Shown: positions 1 through 10,564 of the stretch, one piece after another
Position numbering within the stretch: the stretch's first letter is position 1
Layout of the letters: each line of letters starts with the position of its first letter
DNA from: Prostheceraeus crozeri
Lineage: Eukaryota > Platyhelminthes > Polycladida > Euryleptidae
Length of the DNA: 64,000 bases
Assembly (NCBI GenBank): GCA_907163375.1
Contig: CAJQUW010000891.1
Span: 1-64,000, forward strand
Direction of reading: 5' to 3'
The notes under the pieces: model-generated
What the model was told of the DNA's origin: nothing
Databases searched by the model: none
Seen by the model: only the letters and a program-made list of their open reading frames with translations
Program-made: the position numbers and the translations under genes

Positions 1-1190
1 TAACATACAAACAGATAGAACTTCATTCTTAACTTGTAAACTGGTGAACCTTCATTTTATTTCTAACTTGTAAACTCTTGAAACTTTATTTTGATATACA
101 AACAGCTAAAACTTTATTTCTAACGCATACACCATTGAAACTTAATTTCTAACTTGTAAACTCTTGAAACAGTTATAATTTTATTTTTAACTTGTAGACT
201 GTTGAAACTTTATTTCTAACATATAAACTGTTATAACTCTATTTTGAAGCACATAAACTATTAAAACTTTATTTCCAACGTGTACACTATTAAAACTTTA
301 TTTCAGCTTGTAAACTGTTCTAACTTTATTCTTAACATACATACACTATTGAAACATTAGTTTTAACTTGTAAACTCTTGAAACTTTATTTTTAACTTGT
401 TAACGGTTGAAACTTTGTTTTATTTCTATCATAGAAACAGATAGAACTTTATTTCTAACGTACACACAATTGAAACTTTATCTTATTTCTAACATACAAA
501 CAGCTGAAACGTTATTTCTAATGCACATACTATTGGAACTTTTCTTTTAACTTATAATCTGTTGAAACTTTATTTTGACTTGTAAACTGATGAAACTTTA
601 TTTCTAACTGGTAAACTTTTGAAGTTTTATTTTTAACTTGTAATTGTTGAAGCTTTAATTTTAACTTGTAAACTGTTGAAACTTTATTTTTAACTTGTAA
701 ACGGTTGAAACTTTGTTTTATTTCTATCAGACAAACAGATAGAACTTTATTCTTAACTTGTAAACTGATGAAACTTCATTTTATTTCTAACATATAAACT
801 GTTATAACTCTATTTTGAAGCACATAAACTATTAAAACTTTATTTCCAACGTGTACACTATTAAAACTTTATTTCAGCTTGTAAACTGTTCAAACTTTAT
901 TTTTTATCTTGCACACTATTTAAACTTTATTTTAAAACTTGTAAACTATTGAAACTTTATTTTTAACTTGCAAACTATTGAAACTTTATTTTATTTCTAA
1001 CATATAAACAGATAGAACTTTATTCTTAACTTGTAAACTGGTGAAACTTCATTCTATTTCTAACATACAAACAGATAAAACTTTATTCTTAACATACACA
1101 CACACACACACTATTGAAACTTTATTTTCAATCTGTAAACTGTTGAAACTATATCTTTCATTTACAAATAGTAGAACGCTTAGTCTAACT
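1..1190. repeat. AT-rich minisatellite array
   Basis: A unit of roughly 29-35 bp built on CTTGTAAACTGTTGAAACTT followed by TATTTCTAA is repeated with point changes across about 1.2 kb. Many units differ by small indels, so the array is old and irregular. A short CACACA run sits near 1,090. No coding capacity is seen. The array stops where the arm-type sequence shared with 26.5-27.1 kb begins. Confidence 0.9.
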
Positions 1191-1810
1191 TGTAAATCTT
1201 AAAACATTTCATATGGACGATGATGGTAGATGAAATAGTGTCAAATAAATTAAGATAGCTTACACTTCTGATACAGGGATAGCAATCGACTGCGATCCAT
1301 GTGTAAAGAGCTTGTTAGACTACGGAAGAGAGAAGTGTGTTATGTTGCGTGTGGCGCGTGAGTGTCCTCCCATTTCATTCCATTCATCAATTCGTCTCAT
1401 TGATAGAGACAGGTAGAACTCATGGTTCTCATAACGTATGCAATGGAAAGTTTTAGGCAACCTTCGACAGTTGGCTAAATGTCGCCCTGGCGCGAATGCA
1501 TACTACGTTGAGACAGAGGCAATCACTTGCAAACATGACGCAGAGAGGTTTAACAAGATTGACCATTGCCGAATGTCCCTTGCGGTATACATAGCTACGG
1601 GTTTCACCGCCGCCCTTTACAGGAACGCCCGTCGAAAGGAAGTATTACACCGAACTTCATTTGCAACGTTCAAGTTGACTGATAGCAGATTCAACTTAAT
1701 GATAGTATTCGCCAGTCCGAAGACTGCCCAGGGCAAACCGCGAGGAGGTTCTATCATGTCTTGCCCCATGGTGGCCCTTAAGAAGCCGATGGTTCGTTCT
1801 CGGGAGTAAC
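1190..1810 (+). repeat. Left copy of a long inverted repeat (arm tip)
   Basis: This block is nearly identical to the reverse complement of about 26,480-27,110. A 123-codon open frame (1438-1809) is kept in both copies, but I do not call it a gene. Its core (about 1,488-1,660) recurs at 3,240-3,412 and 5,465-5,628 in other reading frames, so nucleotide rather than protein conservation is more likely. It contains a strong hairpin at 1,672-1,697: AAGTTGA-CTG, loop ATAG, CAG-AT-TCAACTT. Confidence 0.8.
1488..1660 (+). repeat. ~165-nt repeat family, copy a (candidate structured RNA)
   Basis: It shares a mosaic of blocks with 3,240-3,412, 5,465-5,628 and the reverse complement of 26,635-26,808: CCTGGCG, ACGTTGAG, AACATGA, AGAGGTTT, CTACGG, CCGCCG, AGGAACG and a final GTATTA. 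Reading frames differ between copies, which argues for a noncoding element. Function unknown. Confidence 0.6.
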
Positions 1811-1934
1811 GTCATCTTACACCCTACCAATTCTGCTGAGAGAGTCTGTGACTCATCTCTTTGGAAGCACTGCCGAACTTTCCATTTTCAGCACATAACA
1901 CACATGATCAGTAAAAAAAGTTGACTGATTAGCA

Positions 1935-2705
1935 GCATTAATACCAAACCACCTCACCACGACACCTCACCTCCACCCCAACCATACCACCCCCCTCCAC
2001 CACACACCTCACCAAACACAAAAAATCCACAACACCCAACAAATACTCTTCCACAATTCTTCCAATACCCACACTTTCCAACTTCCATTCCCACAACCAA
2101 ATATACCCAAAACATCACAACTAATACTCCACACACATCAAACATCTCACAAATACAACCCAAAATCCCACAAAAGACCACACGCAACAAAAAAGAACCA
2201 GATCTTCCACCAACCAATTCCACACTCCAGCCCACAAATCAGCTCATCCACTACAACACCCCACCCCAAATATCCAACTTCCACAAACAACATAGCTCCC
2301 AAACACTCAACACAACCACACACATCACGCAACCCCAACTCAGACTTCCACTATACCCATTCCAAATCCCACACCACAACAAACCATCGTAAAAAAAACA
2401 CTAACAACAATTCCACCCAAAATCACTAAAGGAACAGTTCCACACTCTAAAGGGACATAGACAACAAAGACATACACCAACAAATCCACATTCCCCAACT
2501 CAACATTACAAAACTCCAATTCCACACCCCCCAACCTAATTCCCACAAACAAAAACACAAACCAACACAAAAATCCACACCACAACAAACACAACCCCAA
2601 CCACTCCACCCCAACACGATTAACCAAACTCAATAAACCCCCACAACCAATCGATCCACTAATCCCTCTATCAACAACACCTCCAACGAACCTCACTAAC
2701 TGGTA
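1935..2705. other. Strand-skewed block: + strand almost free of G
   Basis: The + strand is built nearly only of A and C with some T, and G is extremely rare. The minus strand is therefore G/T-rich and almost C-free. Open frames on the minus strand (for example 2340-2708) are rich in Val, Gly, Phe, Leu, Cys and Trp, as expected from base composition alone. The block interrupts arm sequence: the 3' part of the small arm gene lies at about 1,805-1,880 and its 5' part ends near 2,710. It looks like an insertion or a tract that lost C on the minus strand. Confidence 0.75.
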
Positions 2706-2759
2706 CATGGCTAATAAGTGGAATGTAGCACCATTCCGTTGGATTGACAGCAGTTGCTG

Positions 2760-2894
2760 TCATCGGATTGCCATCCGAGCAAGATTATTAAAAACTCTGT
2801 CTTGCTCCTCTAGCCTGACAAACTCCTCAAATAAATTTCGCGGCCTTAACTGCGGTCCGCGAGGAGAGCTGACTTGACTGTTCGGCGTCTGCAT
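2760..2894 (-). pseudogene. Small arm gene, left copy (broken)
   Basis: The ORF starts MQTPNSQVSS about 30 nt after a TATA box and gives 44 residues. The right-arm copy (25,668-25,935) shares the first ~31 residues almost exactly. In this copy a one-base loss near 2,770 shifts the frame just before a stop, and the downstream part is displaced by the G-poor block. The right copy breaks at a different place, so the ancestral product was about 85-90 residues. I recognise no family; the sequence is polar with an Arg/Glu-rich middle. Confidence 0.5.
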
Positions 2895-2925
2895 GATTGA
2901 AATGAAATGAAATGAGAGGCAGTGG

Positions 2926-2933
2926 TTTATATA
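2926..2933 (-). promoter_or_regulatory. TATA box (TATATAAA) of the small arm gene
   Basis: On the minus strand TATATAAACC lies 32 nt upstream of the ATG at 2,894. The right-arm copy has the same TATA and spacing. Confidence 0.7.
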
Positions 2934-2944
2934 CCCTCTAACAC

Positions 2945-3060
2945 GACGCAACGTTCAAGTTGACTGATAGCAGATTCAACTTAATGATAGTATTCGCCAG
3001 TCTAAAGACTGCCCAGGGCAAAGCGCGTGGAGGCTCTATCATGTCTTGCCCCATAGTGGT
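2945..3060 (+). repeat. Arm ~130-bp cassette repeat, left copy
   Basis: It matches, in reverse complement, the copies at 25,470-25,612, 25,953-26,085 and 26,475-26,615, and directly the copy at 1,665-1,800. It carries the hairpin at 2,957-2,982 (AAGTTGA-CTG, loop ATAG, CAG-AT-TCAACTT). As in the right arm it sits directly upstream of the TATA box of a small gene. Confidence 0.75.
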
Positions 3061-3239
3061 CGATTATACGGTAGTGTGTTAGTAGATTTCAATCGCTGAA
3101 AAAGGGAAGATGAGAATCATTTCATTTGTCTCATCAACGTTTATCATGGGAGCAATCATTGAAGGGACATCTAATGAATTACATTTCACTCTACTCCATA
3201 TCATAAAGACTAACCTTTGTCGAATGGCTGAAGTACTCT

Positions 3240-3412
3240 GACCTGGCGAGAGAAAACGTCACGTTGAGTATGAAGTCGAACGCCCAACATGAGCAACGGC
3301 TCAGAGGTTTCGGTCTAACAAACGACGAACAACCCGTGCAACACAATCCCTCTACGGCAGTACCCGCCGTCCCGAAGGAACGCTCGAGCAAAGGAGGTAT
3401 TATAGCGATGAT
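3240..3412 (+). repeat. ~165-nt repeat family, copy b (candidate structured RNA)
   Basis: Homologous to the copies at 1,488, 5,465 and (inverted) 26,635. Shared blocks include GCCCAACATGAG and CCGCCGTCCCGAAGGAAC. It lies downstream of the zinc-finger/coiled-coil gene. Open frames on both strands here are not conserved in the other copies. Confidence 0.55.
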
Positions 3413-3434
3413 GTGCTTTATGAGCAGAAGTGAA

Positions 3435-3493
3435 TCTCTTGATAGCAAGAGACTATTCAACTAGATAGCAAGTCAAAACAACCTGATAGCAGG
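3435..3493 (+). other. Three tandem ATAG-loop hairpins
   Basis: TCTCTTG-ATAG-CAAGAGA (3,435-3,452) is a perfect 7-bp stem. ACTAG-ATAG-CAAGT (3,460-3,473) has one mismatch. CCTG-ATAG-CAGG (3,482-3,493) is a perfect 4-bp stem. Stem bases differ but pairing is kept, and the loop with its closing G-C pair is constant. The same hairpin type recurs throughout both arms. Confidence 0.7.
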
Positions 3494-3759
3494 ACAAATG
3501 TATAGTCAGTAAATGTAAAGGTGTTATAGGATTCGGGTTGAATCCATCTCACACATCTATTTTACTAAGTTTTAATTGTAGACTCTCCCTCTGTGTTCAC
3601 ATCCGAAGATGCTGTCGGGCTTGGGACCGATCTAGCCACATTAAGAGTGGCCTTTAAAAAGGCCGTTTGGTGCGTTCACAAGAAATAGCTTTCTTTTACT
3701 TCTTTATGGCTCCTGAAATGAAAGAAGTAAGAGTTGGAAAGATGGCATGATGATATATC
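3494..3759. other. 3' flank of the left coiled-coil gene
   Basis: No gene is seen. A perfect palindrome GGCCTTTAAAAAGGCC-type stem occurs near 3,650-3,665. The rest is unremarkable AT-rich sequence. Confidence 0.4.
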
Positions 3760-4860
3760 TCAGTCATTATACTCACGATACTTGTATGGCTTTGAACAAG
3801 CTATGTGGATGTCGTCGGTGTGTTGAATATTTATATGGTAGCAACGGACATCCGCACAGCTGTAGCACTCCTGAGTGTCGTCATTGCTTATATTTAGATA
3901 TACAATTGGTTTGTCAGGGACGACACCTGCGATGGGGATGTGCATAGTTGTGAGAGATTTCACCTTCTCACACTCCTTCAAACGCGCCAACTCATTCTTC
4001 AACAAACTCACTTCCTCAAGCGCCGCTTCCTTCAGCATGCGCTCCTCACTTCGCTCTCGATCACACTTCTCAAACTTCATCACCGCCTCTTCCTTCAACT
4101 TTCTCTCCTTCACCATACTCTCTTTTGCAGCCGCACACTCCCTTAACTTTTGAGTCACACTCTCAGCATTCAACTTCAAACTATCACGCTCAGCAGTCAC
4201 CTCTTTCAGCGTACTCTTCAGCGATCTCACTCTTCCTTCTAACTTTGTACACTCATGCCTCACATTCGTATAAGCACGCACATCATCCCTCGACAGCACA
4301 ACTTCACACGGAACAGTCGACCTCTCAACTTTCTCAACGCACCTCGGTGAAGGTCTAGGCGTTGATTGTGCCAACACCTCGGGTACTGGCACAATCGCCC
4401 TCACAGCTTTCTCAAGCTCACGCTCAGCAGCAGCAACACTCGAATCATCATTCATACATTCATCATCCGATGAAATCCAACTCACCGACATCACTCTACT
4501 CTTTTTGGAAGTACTCGCATCCAAATCTACATCACTCACAACACGCTTTTCAACATTTACCACCTCTACTGGTGGCAAACGAGCACACATTCCCTCCTCA
4601 TACAGCATTCCCTGCTCACCACACATCATCTTCTTCATCAAAACTTTCGAAATTTTTCTGAATACACACTTCGAGTGCAACTCACTGAAGGCATCATTCC
4701 TTTCATCACACCTCACATTACACCACACACAAAACCACACCTTAACCGCAACACTATGCGCAGCATTCTTTTTATGGTGAAGGTGAAAATTCTCACCCCT
4801 AAACACATCCCCACAACTGCATTTAAAAAATTGTAGGCGTTTATTCACGTCTTTGGTCAT
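3760..4860 (-). CDS. Zinc-finger/coiled-coil protein, left arm copy
   Basis: A 366-residue ORF. The N-terminus is Cys/His-rich (CSCG, then HLHHKK, then CVWC, then a C-terminal Cys after HS), which fits a zinc-binding domain of roughly residues 12-70. An acidic/Ser stretch and a basic KKSR patch follow, then a long Glu/Lys/Arg-rich predicted coiled coil (about residues 200-310), then a short tail with HIPI. The right-arm gene at 24,216-25,253 has the same order: zinc domain, acidic linker, coiled coil, HIPI tail. An acceptor-like pyrimidine tract ending GCAG lies just upstream of the ATG, so the 5' UTR is probably spliced from an exon near 6,065-6,090. I do not recognise the family. A DNA- or RNA-binding, oligomerising protein is inference. 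Confidence 0.65.
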   Translation of the reverse strand: MTKDVNKRLQFFKCSCGDVFRGENFHLHHKKNAAHSVAVKVWFCVWCNVRCDERNDAFSELHSKCVFRKISKVLMKKMMCGEQGMLYEEGMCARLPPVEVVNVEKRVVSDVDLDASTSKKSRVMSVSWISSDDECMNDDSSVAAAERELEKAVRAIVPVPEVLAQSTPRPSPRCVEKVERSTVPCEVVLSRDDVRAYTNVRHECTKLEGRVRSLKSTLKEVTAERDSLKLNAESVTQKLRECAAAKESMVKERKLKEEAVMKFEKCDRERSEERMLKEAALEEVSLLKNELARLKECEKVKSLTTMHIPIAGVVPDKPIVYLNISNDDTQECYSCADVRCYHINIQHTDDIHIACSKPYKYREYND

Positions 4861-5044
4861 TTTTCACTGCAAAGAAAAATGAGAAAGTTTGATATCAAAC
4901 CTGAGCAGAGCGCAACGTATAGAAATAAAATGTCAGTAAATGTGAAGATTATGTTTTCAAAGTCATACTGTAATGCTATCATTACTTGAGGATAGACAAG
5001 TTAAGCTGATGAAACCGTTACAGGTATTACTCAGAGGGGATCTT

Positions 5045-5340
5045 ATCCCAACTCCAAGGCCTCGGCTGAGGAATGATAGATTTGAGTGTAGTGAGTGGCA
5101 CTCGATCCCGTCAACAGCCCGAAGGCCTTGTACTGATCACTAGGGAAGTGAGAGATCTTCCCCGATACCCGCTCTTTACAGCTGAAGACATCATTGTCAC
5201 TGCCCCGAAGTGGTAACAGGAACGCCGAGTCAAAGGTAGTGATCAGTAGCTGGGATCTAACCCCTCAAAGCTGCCTTAGACTTAGTTAAATTTGAAATCT
5301 GATAGCAGATTTGAACTCAGCATACTTGAAAACCTTGAGG
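5045..5340 (-). ncRNA. Conserved structured intronic block, left copy
   Basis: It is very similar to the reverse complement of 23,855-24,120, far more so than the flanking DNA. It holds long pairings: TACTGATCACTA with TAGTGATCAGTA, GGGAAG with CTTCCC, an AAGGCC/GGGCT arm with a TTCG-type loop, and an ATAG-loop hairpin at 5,295-5,312 (AAATCTG/CAGATTT). Conservation plus pairing inside an intron suggests a functional RNA or a cis element. No known RNA family is recognised. Confidence 0.45.
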
Positions 5341-5367
5341 AAACATCCCAAGTTGTTGCTTTGATCT

Positions 5368-5381
5368 GCTTGATAGCAAGC
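5368..5381 (+). other. ATAG-loop hairpin
   Basis: GCTTG-ATAG-CAAGC has a perfect 5-bp stem and the same invariant loop as at 3,435-3,493 and 5,295-5,312. Confidence 0.6.
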
Positions 5382-5464
5382 CGTAGAGAGCTTGATTCAC
5401 CAGCGTTTTGCAATGGAGATGTTTAGAGGCCACCCATGACAAGATAGCTAAGACTCAACCGATT

Positions 5465-5628
5465 GGCGTTCAAAGTGCTACGTTGAGAGCTGTGTCAAAT
5501 GCCCAACATGAGACATGAGTTGTCCCAGCGGTTACGGTCTTAAATATGACACATTCCCTTGCCACACTTATCACTACGGCATCGTCCGCCGTCCCGAAGG
5601 AACACCCTGTCAGTGGAACATTACAGCA
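5465..5628 (+). repeat. ~165-nt repeat family, copy c (candidate structured RNA)
   Basis: Shares GCCCAACATGAG, CGGTCTTAAA, CTACGGCATC and CCGCCGTCCCGAAGGAAC with copy b. It lies inside the predicted 5'-UTR intron of the left gene, about 150 nt from the conserved intronic block. Confidence 0.55.
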
Positions 5629-6113
5629 AAACTCTCCATGTCTTGCTCGCTTTCAGTGAAAAGCCGCTTATACCATGAGAAGACTGGCTCAGACATCATT
5701 AAAAATGCTTTCATTGACTTCAGCAGGGTCGAAAACCCCAGAAAACCTCCAAAACTAGTGAATTTAAATTTTTCAACTTTTTAGCACTACTTATAAAATT
5801 TTATAAGTAGTCCATCACTTAGGGCAGGTCAATAGCGACCGAACCTTTTTTGAATCAAGTCAAACGGACTTGTAGAAGCAAAGTTACGAGCCTTTAAAGT
5901 TTTGGAGTCTTTTATGGCCTGGAGACGAAGGCCATCTCCTGGCGAACCTCTAAGTCTGACGGCTTAGCTGATATCAGCAATGAAATTTTCTAAGTCGGTT
6001 TCTTACAGAAACTTGGAATTTGGAATGTCCGAAGCTATCATCGGAGCTCAGAGAGACGACCTACCTCTGACAATCGTTCTCCTCTAAATGACAAGTCTCC
6101 GTCGGTTCCCAGC

Positions 6114-6121
6114 TTATATAG
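6114..6121 (-). promoter_or_regulatory. TATA box of the left coiled-coil gene
   Basis: CTATATAAGCTGGG on the minus strand lies about 50 nt before the predicted exon-1 donor. The right arm has TATATAAACC in the equivalent place (23,585), followed by similar exon-1 sequence. Confidence 0.6.
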
Positions 6122-6404
6122 TGTGTGACGATCAGCTGATGACGTAATACCCATCATCCAAACACTAAAAATCCCGTCTATCTCCGGTTCTAGTGCTCCG
6201 ATTGAGCTGGAAATACACTATTTCCATGTAGAATTTGACGCTGAATCAGAATCTGGCATACGTTTTCCCATCCGATGCTTCGTTTTGGCTCTACAGTAGG
6301 CAGCCATCGCATCGCATCTAATTCGTATCTTTTTCGAAAAAAAATGTTGAAAATTTTTTCTCGCTATTGACTTGAAACTCACCATACAGATAGAGAATTT
6401 GACG

Positions 6405-7500
6405 CTGATTCCAAATCTGAAATCCGTTTTCTCATCCGATGCTTCGTTTTGAAGGTAGAGCCCAAAACGTCCCAAATTCTAACTCTGTCGTTTTTTGCCA
6501 ATGCCCCAAAATCTTAAATGGCGTCTCACATCTAAACGAAGACAGATAGGAACAAGCCGATTCTTTCACTGAATTTGTCTCACTCTTAGCTTTCAAACGA
6601 GCTATCGCACGACAAAATCCGTCCACTGGAAGCCAAAATCGAAGCAAGCTGTCCAGAGGGGGGGGACGTCAGTGAAAATTTTTTCTCTCCGATTTCGCTG
6701 GAAACATCCTTCCTAACCCAAAATTTCACGTAGATTCCGAATCTGGCCTCCGTTTTCTCATCCGATGCTTCGTTTGGGCGCTACACACCAAAACGTCCCA
6801 AATTCTAACTCTGTCGTTTTTCGCCAATGTCCCAAAATCTTAAATGGTGTGTCACATCTAAACGAAGACAGATAGGAACAAGCCGATTCTTTCACTGAAT
6901 TTGTCTCACTCTTAGCTTTCAAACGAGCTATCGCACGACAAAATCCGTCCACTGGAAGCCAAAATCGAAGCAAGCTGTCCAGAGGGGGGGGGGACGTCAG
7001 TGAAAATTTTTTCTCTCCGATTTCGCTGGAAACATCCTTCCTAACCCAAAATTTCACGTAGATTCCGAATCTGGCCTCCGTTTTCTCATCCGATGCTTCG
7101 TTTGGGCGCTACACACCAAAACGTCCCAAATTCTAACTCTGTCGTTTTTCGCCAATGTCCCAAAATCTTAAATGGCGTCTCACATCTAAACGAAGACAGA
7201 TAGGAACAAGCCGATTCTTTCACTGAATTTGTCTCACTCTTAGCTTTCAAACGAGCTATCGCACGACAAAATCCGTCCACTAGAAGCCAAAATCGAAGCA
7301 AGCTGTCCAGAGGGGGGGGGGACGTCAGTGAAAATTTTTTCTCTCCGATTTCGCTGGAAACATCCTTCCTAACCCAAAATTTCACGTAGATTCCGAATCT
7401 GGCCTCCGTTTTCTCATCCGATGCTTCGTTTGGGCGCTACACACCAAAACGTCCCAAATTCTAACTCTGTCGTTTTTCGCCAATGCCCCAAATTTTAACT
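6405..7500. repeat. 328-bp satellite, about 3.3 tandem units with G-runs
   Basis: The motif starting CTACACACCAAAACG recurs at 6,781, 7,109 and 7,437, exactly 328 bp apart, and a diverged unit precedes it from about 6,405. Each unit has a run of 7-10 G followed by ACGTCAG. Parallel open frames on the minus strand are a product of the repeat. Related units occur at 44,290-44,880 in the same orientation. Confidence 0.9.
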
Positions 7501-7611
7501 CTGTTAAAATTTTGAAGAAAATTTTTTTCTCGCCGATTGAGCTGGAAATCACATCACAGATGCAGAATTTTACGCTGAATCCGAATCTGGCAGCCATTTC
7601 ACCATCCACGA

Positions 7612-7712
7612 CAACCTAGACGGTCGCCCACGTCAGCCTAGACGGTCGCCCACGTCAACCTAGACGGTCGCCCACGTCAACCTGGACGGTCGCCCAAGTC
7701 AACCAGGCGGTC
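7612..7712. repeat. 22-bp tandem repeat, four units
   Basis: CCTAGACGGTCGCCCACGTC repeats with period 22, then decays into CAACCAGGCGGTCGG. A weakly similar sequence in reverse complement sits at about 9,585-9,625, on the far side of the transposase pseudogene. These could be subterminal repeats of that element. Confidence 0.7.
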
Positions 7713-7739
7713 GGACCAACTCACTCGAGTCTCACACTC

Positions 7740-7860
7740 TGTCGTTGCAGAGGGGGGGGGAGTCAGCGAACATGTTGTGAACCAACCTGGCCGGCACACC
7801 ACGACAGACTCTGTCGTTCCAGAGGGGGGGGGAGGGGGGGCGCGCTGTGTTTATTCTGGA
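7740..7860. repeat. Two more G-run units
   Basis: AGAGGGGGGGGAGTCAG-type and CCAGAGGGGGGGGGAGGG-type segments match the G-run motif of the satellite and of 22.9-23.3 and 44.5-45.5 kb. 7,860-8,340 holds nothing else I recognise. Confidence 0.6.
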
Positions 7861-8349
7861 CCTTTTGTTACTACTCTAGCACACTAGAGGATTCGTTTGG
7901 TCCAAAAAGTTTGATGGAAAAATCAATATTCTTCGAGAAAAGGTACCTCGGTCAGAGGACAGAAAACGTCTCGGTCAGAGGACATTTTTTTCATTGGACA
8001 ATGGAAACCCACTGAGAAATCAATGATCAATATGAAATACGATACTCAAAATTAGACTGTCTTAAAGAGCTGATCTTCTTCTTTCAGATGATATAAATAT
8101 TAGTGGGTGCATTTCAATGCAACTAATCGAAAATTTGTGTTGAAGTTAGAGTACTGCAATTTTGGACATGCTTTTTTGAGTATTTTTTGGCAAAAAACGG
8201 GAACTTCTGAAGAAGCTTTTGGCTATGTGACTTTTTAAAAACCACGGCATAATTGATGAGATCCTGACGGTTCGATTAAAAAAAAAACTATTGAAATCGG
8301 TTCAGAAATATGGATTTTACAATTCGAAGACACATTTTCGTCAAATGTT

Positions 8350-9532
8350 GTGGAATAAATTGGATTTACCCATGTGCTTGGTGGAGAGATTGTGTATTTT
8401 TCAATTTCTAATCATCTCAGAAATCTTATATCCAGGGATAGCCGACTTCAAAGGGATTTGAATATTATCATCAATACAGATGGTTTACCCTTGTTTAAGA
8501 GTTCGAATAAGAACTTTTGGCCGATTTTCAAATGTCACAGAGCCATTTGCAGTAGCCATCTTTTGTGGAACCGGTAAACCTCCTCTAATGGAATTTTTGA
8601 CACCTCTGGTTGATGAGTTGCGTGTGCTGGAAGGTGGATTGGAAATTGATTCCAGTGTGTACACTGTAAAATTAACTTCAATTGTTTGTGACGCACCCGC
8701 CAGAGCTTATGTTAAAAATATAAAATGTCATTCAGGATACTCCAGCTGCGATAAATGTACGGCTGAAGGTGAATGGCATAACAAAGTCATTTTCACGGAT
8801 TGTAATGCCGAGCATCGCACTGATTCGACATTTAGAGCGCAGCTTGATGAAGACCATCATAAAGGAGAATCGCCATTTTTAAAGCTGGATATTGATATGG
8901 TTAAATGTTTTCCGAATGACTTCATGCACTCGGTGTGTTTGGGGGTCGTAAAGAAAATGATCACATTTTGGATTTCTGGATCGTACAGTGTTAGACTGTC
9001 TGCGAGGAACATCAGTGAAATATCTGAACGTTTGGAGAATTTATGTCCTTATTTTCCAACGGAATTTAACCGGCGCCCACGTGGATTAAATTTATTGAAA
9101 CACTGGAAGGCGACCGAGTTTCGGTCTTTTTTGCTATATTCCGGGCCAGTTGTCCTACGAGGTGTTCTCGAAGAAAAAGTTTTCCATCATTTTTTACTCT
9201 TGCATGTATCTATTTCTATATTATGCCAAAACGTTTCGGATGCGCTAATTAATTATGCAGGTGATCTGTTGAAAAAATTTGTTTTGGATGCCATGCATAT
9301 TTATGGCTCGTCATTTATGTCCTATAACGTGCATTCACTCGTGCATCTGCATTTAGATTGTTTGAATCTGGGGAGTTTACAAGAATTTTGTGCATTTGAT
9401 TTTGAAAACTTTATGGGATATCTTAAGAGGAAAGTGCGCAGTAGTTATAAGCCACCGGCTCAAGTTATGCAACGAATTAGTGAAATGCATGGTTTTCAAA
9501 AAAGGGATGATTTTTGTAAGCGACATGAATAG
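8350..9532 (+). pseudogene. CACTA/EnSpm-like transposase (frameshifted)
   Basis: Two overlapping frames join into one transposase. 8,374-8,540 encodes the NTDGLPLFKSS...FWPIF segment, and the main frame to 9,532 carries the rest after a frameshift near 8,540. Motifs typical of animal 'transposase domain-containing' proteins are visible: VCDAPARAYV, a CDKCT zinc-like pair, HH-x-GES, DIDMVKCFPNDFMH with CLGVVKK, WKATEFRSFLLYSGP and YNVHSLVHL. Candidate catalytic acids are the Asp of CDAPARA and the Asp of DIDMV. The superfamily assignment (CMC/CACTA) rests on memory of these motifs. The N-terminus is missing, so the copy is non-autonomous. Confidence 0.7.
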
Positions 9533-9599
9533 TAAGCAAACCTCCACTTTAAACACAGCGCCCCTCGGTTGAGAGTTGGTTGTCCGTCCGTGTAGACTT

Positions 9600-10560
9600 G
9601 GGCGGCCGACCAGGTTGGTAACCGCCAGAGTGAATGTGGGATGTTTTGGGTTCTAGCGTCTAAACGGCTGCTCCAATGGTATCATCACATTAACATGAGT
9701 CCTTCTTTTCACTACAAGCATACCCATCATTGGCATTTATTATTTGTGTCATAAATGTTTGTCCAATATTTTTTGACCGTAAACGTGTGTGACATATGAA
9801 TGATCAAAACAAAGTTAACGATGTTTCTTCTCATAATGATAGCCGATTCAGCTCATGGATAATCAAGTCGAGTAATTGCTCTAAATAATTGGACGCATTT
9901 TCATGGCTTAAAGCAATGATATCAATGCAAAATTGGTTTAGTACATATGAAATGTTGAGGAAGATTGAGTGTGTTACCATTATAAAATCTTTATGAGCTA
10001 AATCAGCAGTTTAACGTCATAAACACGCAAATGCTGTCTAAGGTCATGATCCGGTTGAGTTCATCTAAAGCAACTGGCAGAAAGCCATTGGAATCGAGAT
10101 TTTCTAGCGCCAGTTGCTATCGCTTGAGAAAATAAAAAGCTAGCCGAAGTTCTTCGAACGAAGGCGCAAAATTGTAAATTAAAAAAATATGAAATATTCG
10201 GCGTACCTGCATCTTCTGTGATCGAAAGTTTATGTATATAATGGAGTATCCGAGACTTGTACTTATAGTCGCACGCACGTGCGTGCATTCTATCTCCGGT
10301 CTTGATTAACTTTCAGATTCATATACGCCTATCTAGATATCACCTCTAGCTCTAACCTGTAGCTGAACCCATTTTTACGGTGCATGTCTTTTCCTTATAC
10401 CGTGTATCGCATTATGTTTTGACATAGGGCCCATAGGCTAAAAGCGGTGGATTTCCTAAACCTCACTCTTCAAAGTTAGTGAATAACGCTTGTCTTTGCA
10501 TTATGCAATTTCATGTACGCAAGGCATATATAGTACTCATTGCATTTCATTTAATCACGG
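9600..10560. other. No gene recognised
   Basis: Only short frames are seen. A Cys-poor 75-codon minus frame at 10,061-10,288 has no recognisable features. Confidence 0.5.
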
Positions 10561-10564
10561 TGAT

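Larger units (their letters stand above)
4867..6064 (-). other. Predicted 5'-UTR intron of the left coiled-coil gene
   Basis: A donor AGAG|GTAGGT (exon ends at 6,065) and an acceptor TTTCTTTGCAG ending at 4,867 bracket 1,198 nt on the minus strand. The right-arm counterpart (23,633-24,213) is 581 nt. Both introns contain the conserved structured block. Splicing is inferred from sequence only. Confidence 0.5.

Noticed and set aside
1438..1809. 123-codon ORF kept in both arm tips
   Set aside because: Its core recurs in other frames at 3.2 and 5.5 kb, so nucleotide conservation explains it better than a protein.
2340..2708. 122-codon hydrophobic ORF
   Set aside because: Lies in the C-free strand tract; its composition follows directly from base skew, and there is no conserved counterpart in the right arm.
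6758..7385. Repeated 99-codon ORFs
   Set aside because: They are one frame of a 328-bp satellite; no domain and no initiation context.
9550..9640. Terminal inverted repeat of the CACTA-like element
   Set aside because: Similarity to 7,612-7,712 in reverse complement is partial and could be a dispersed repeat.
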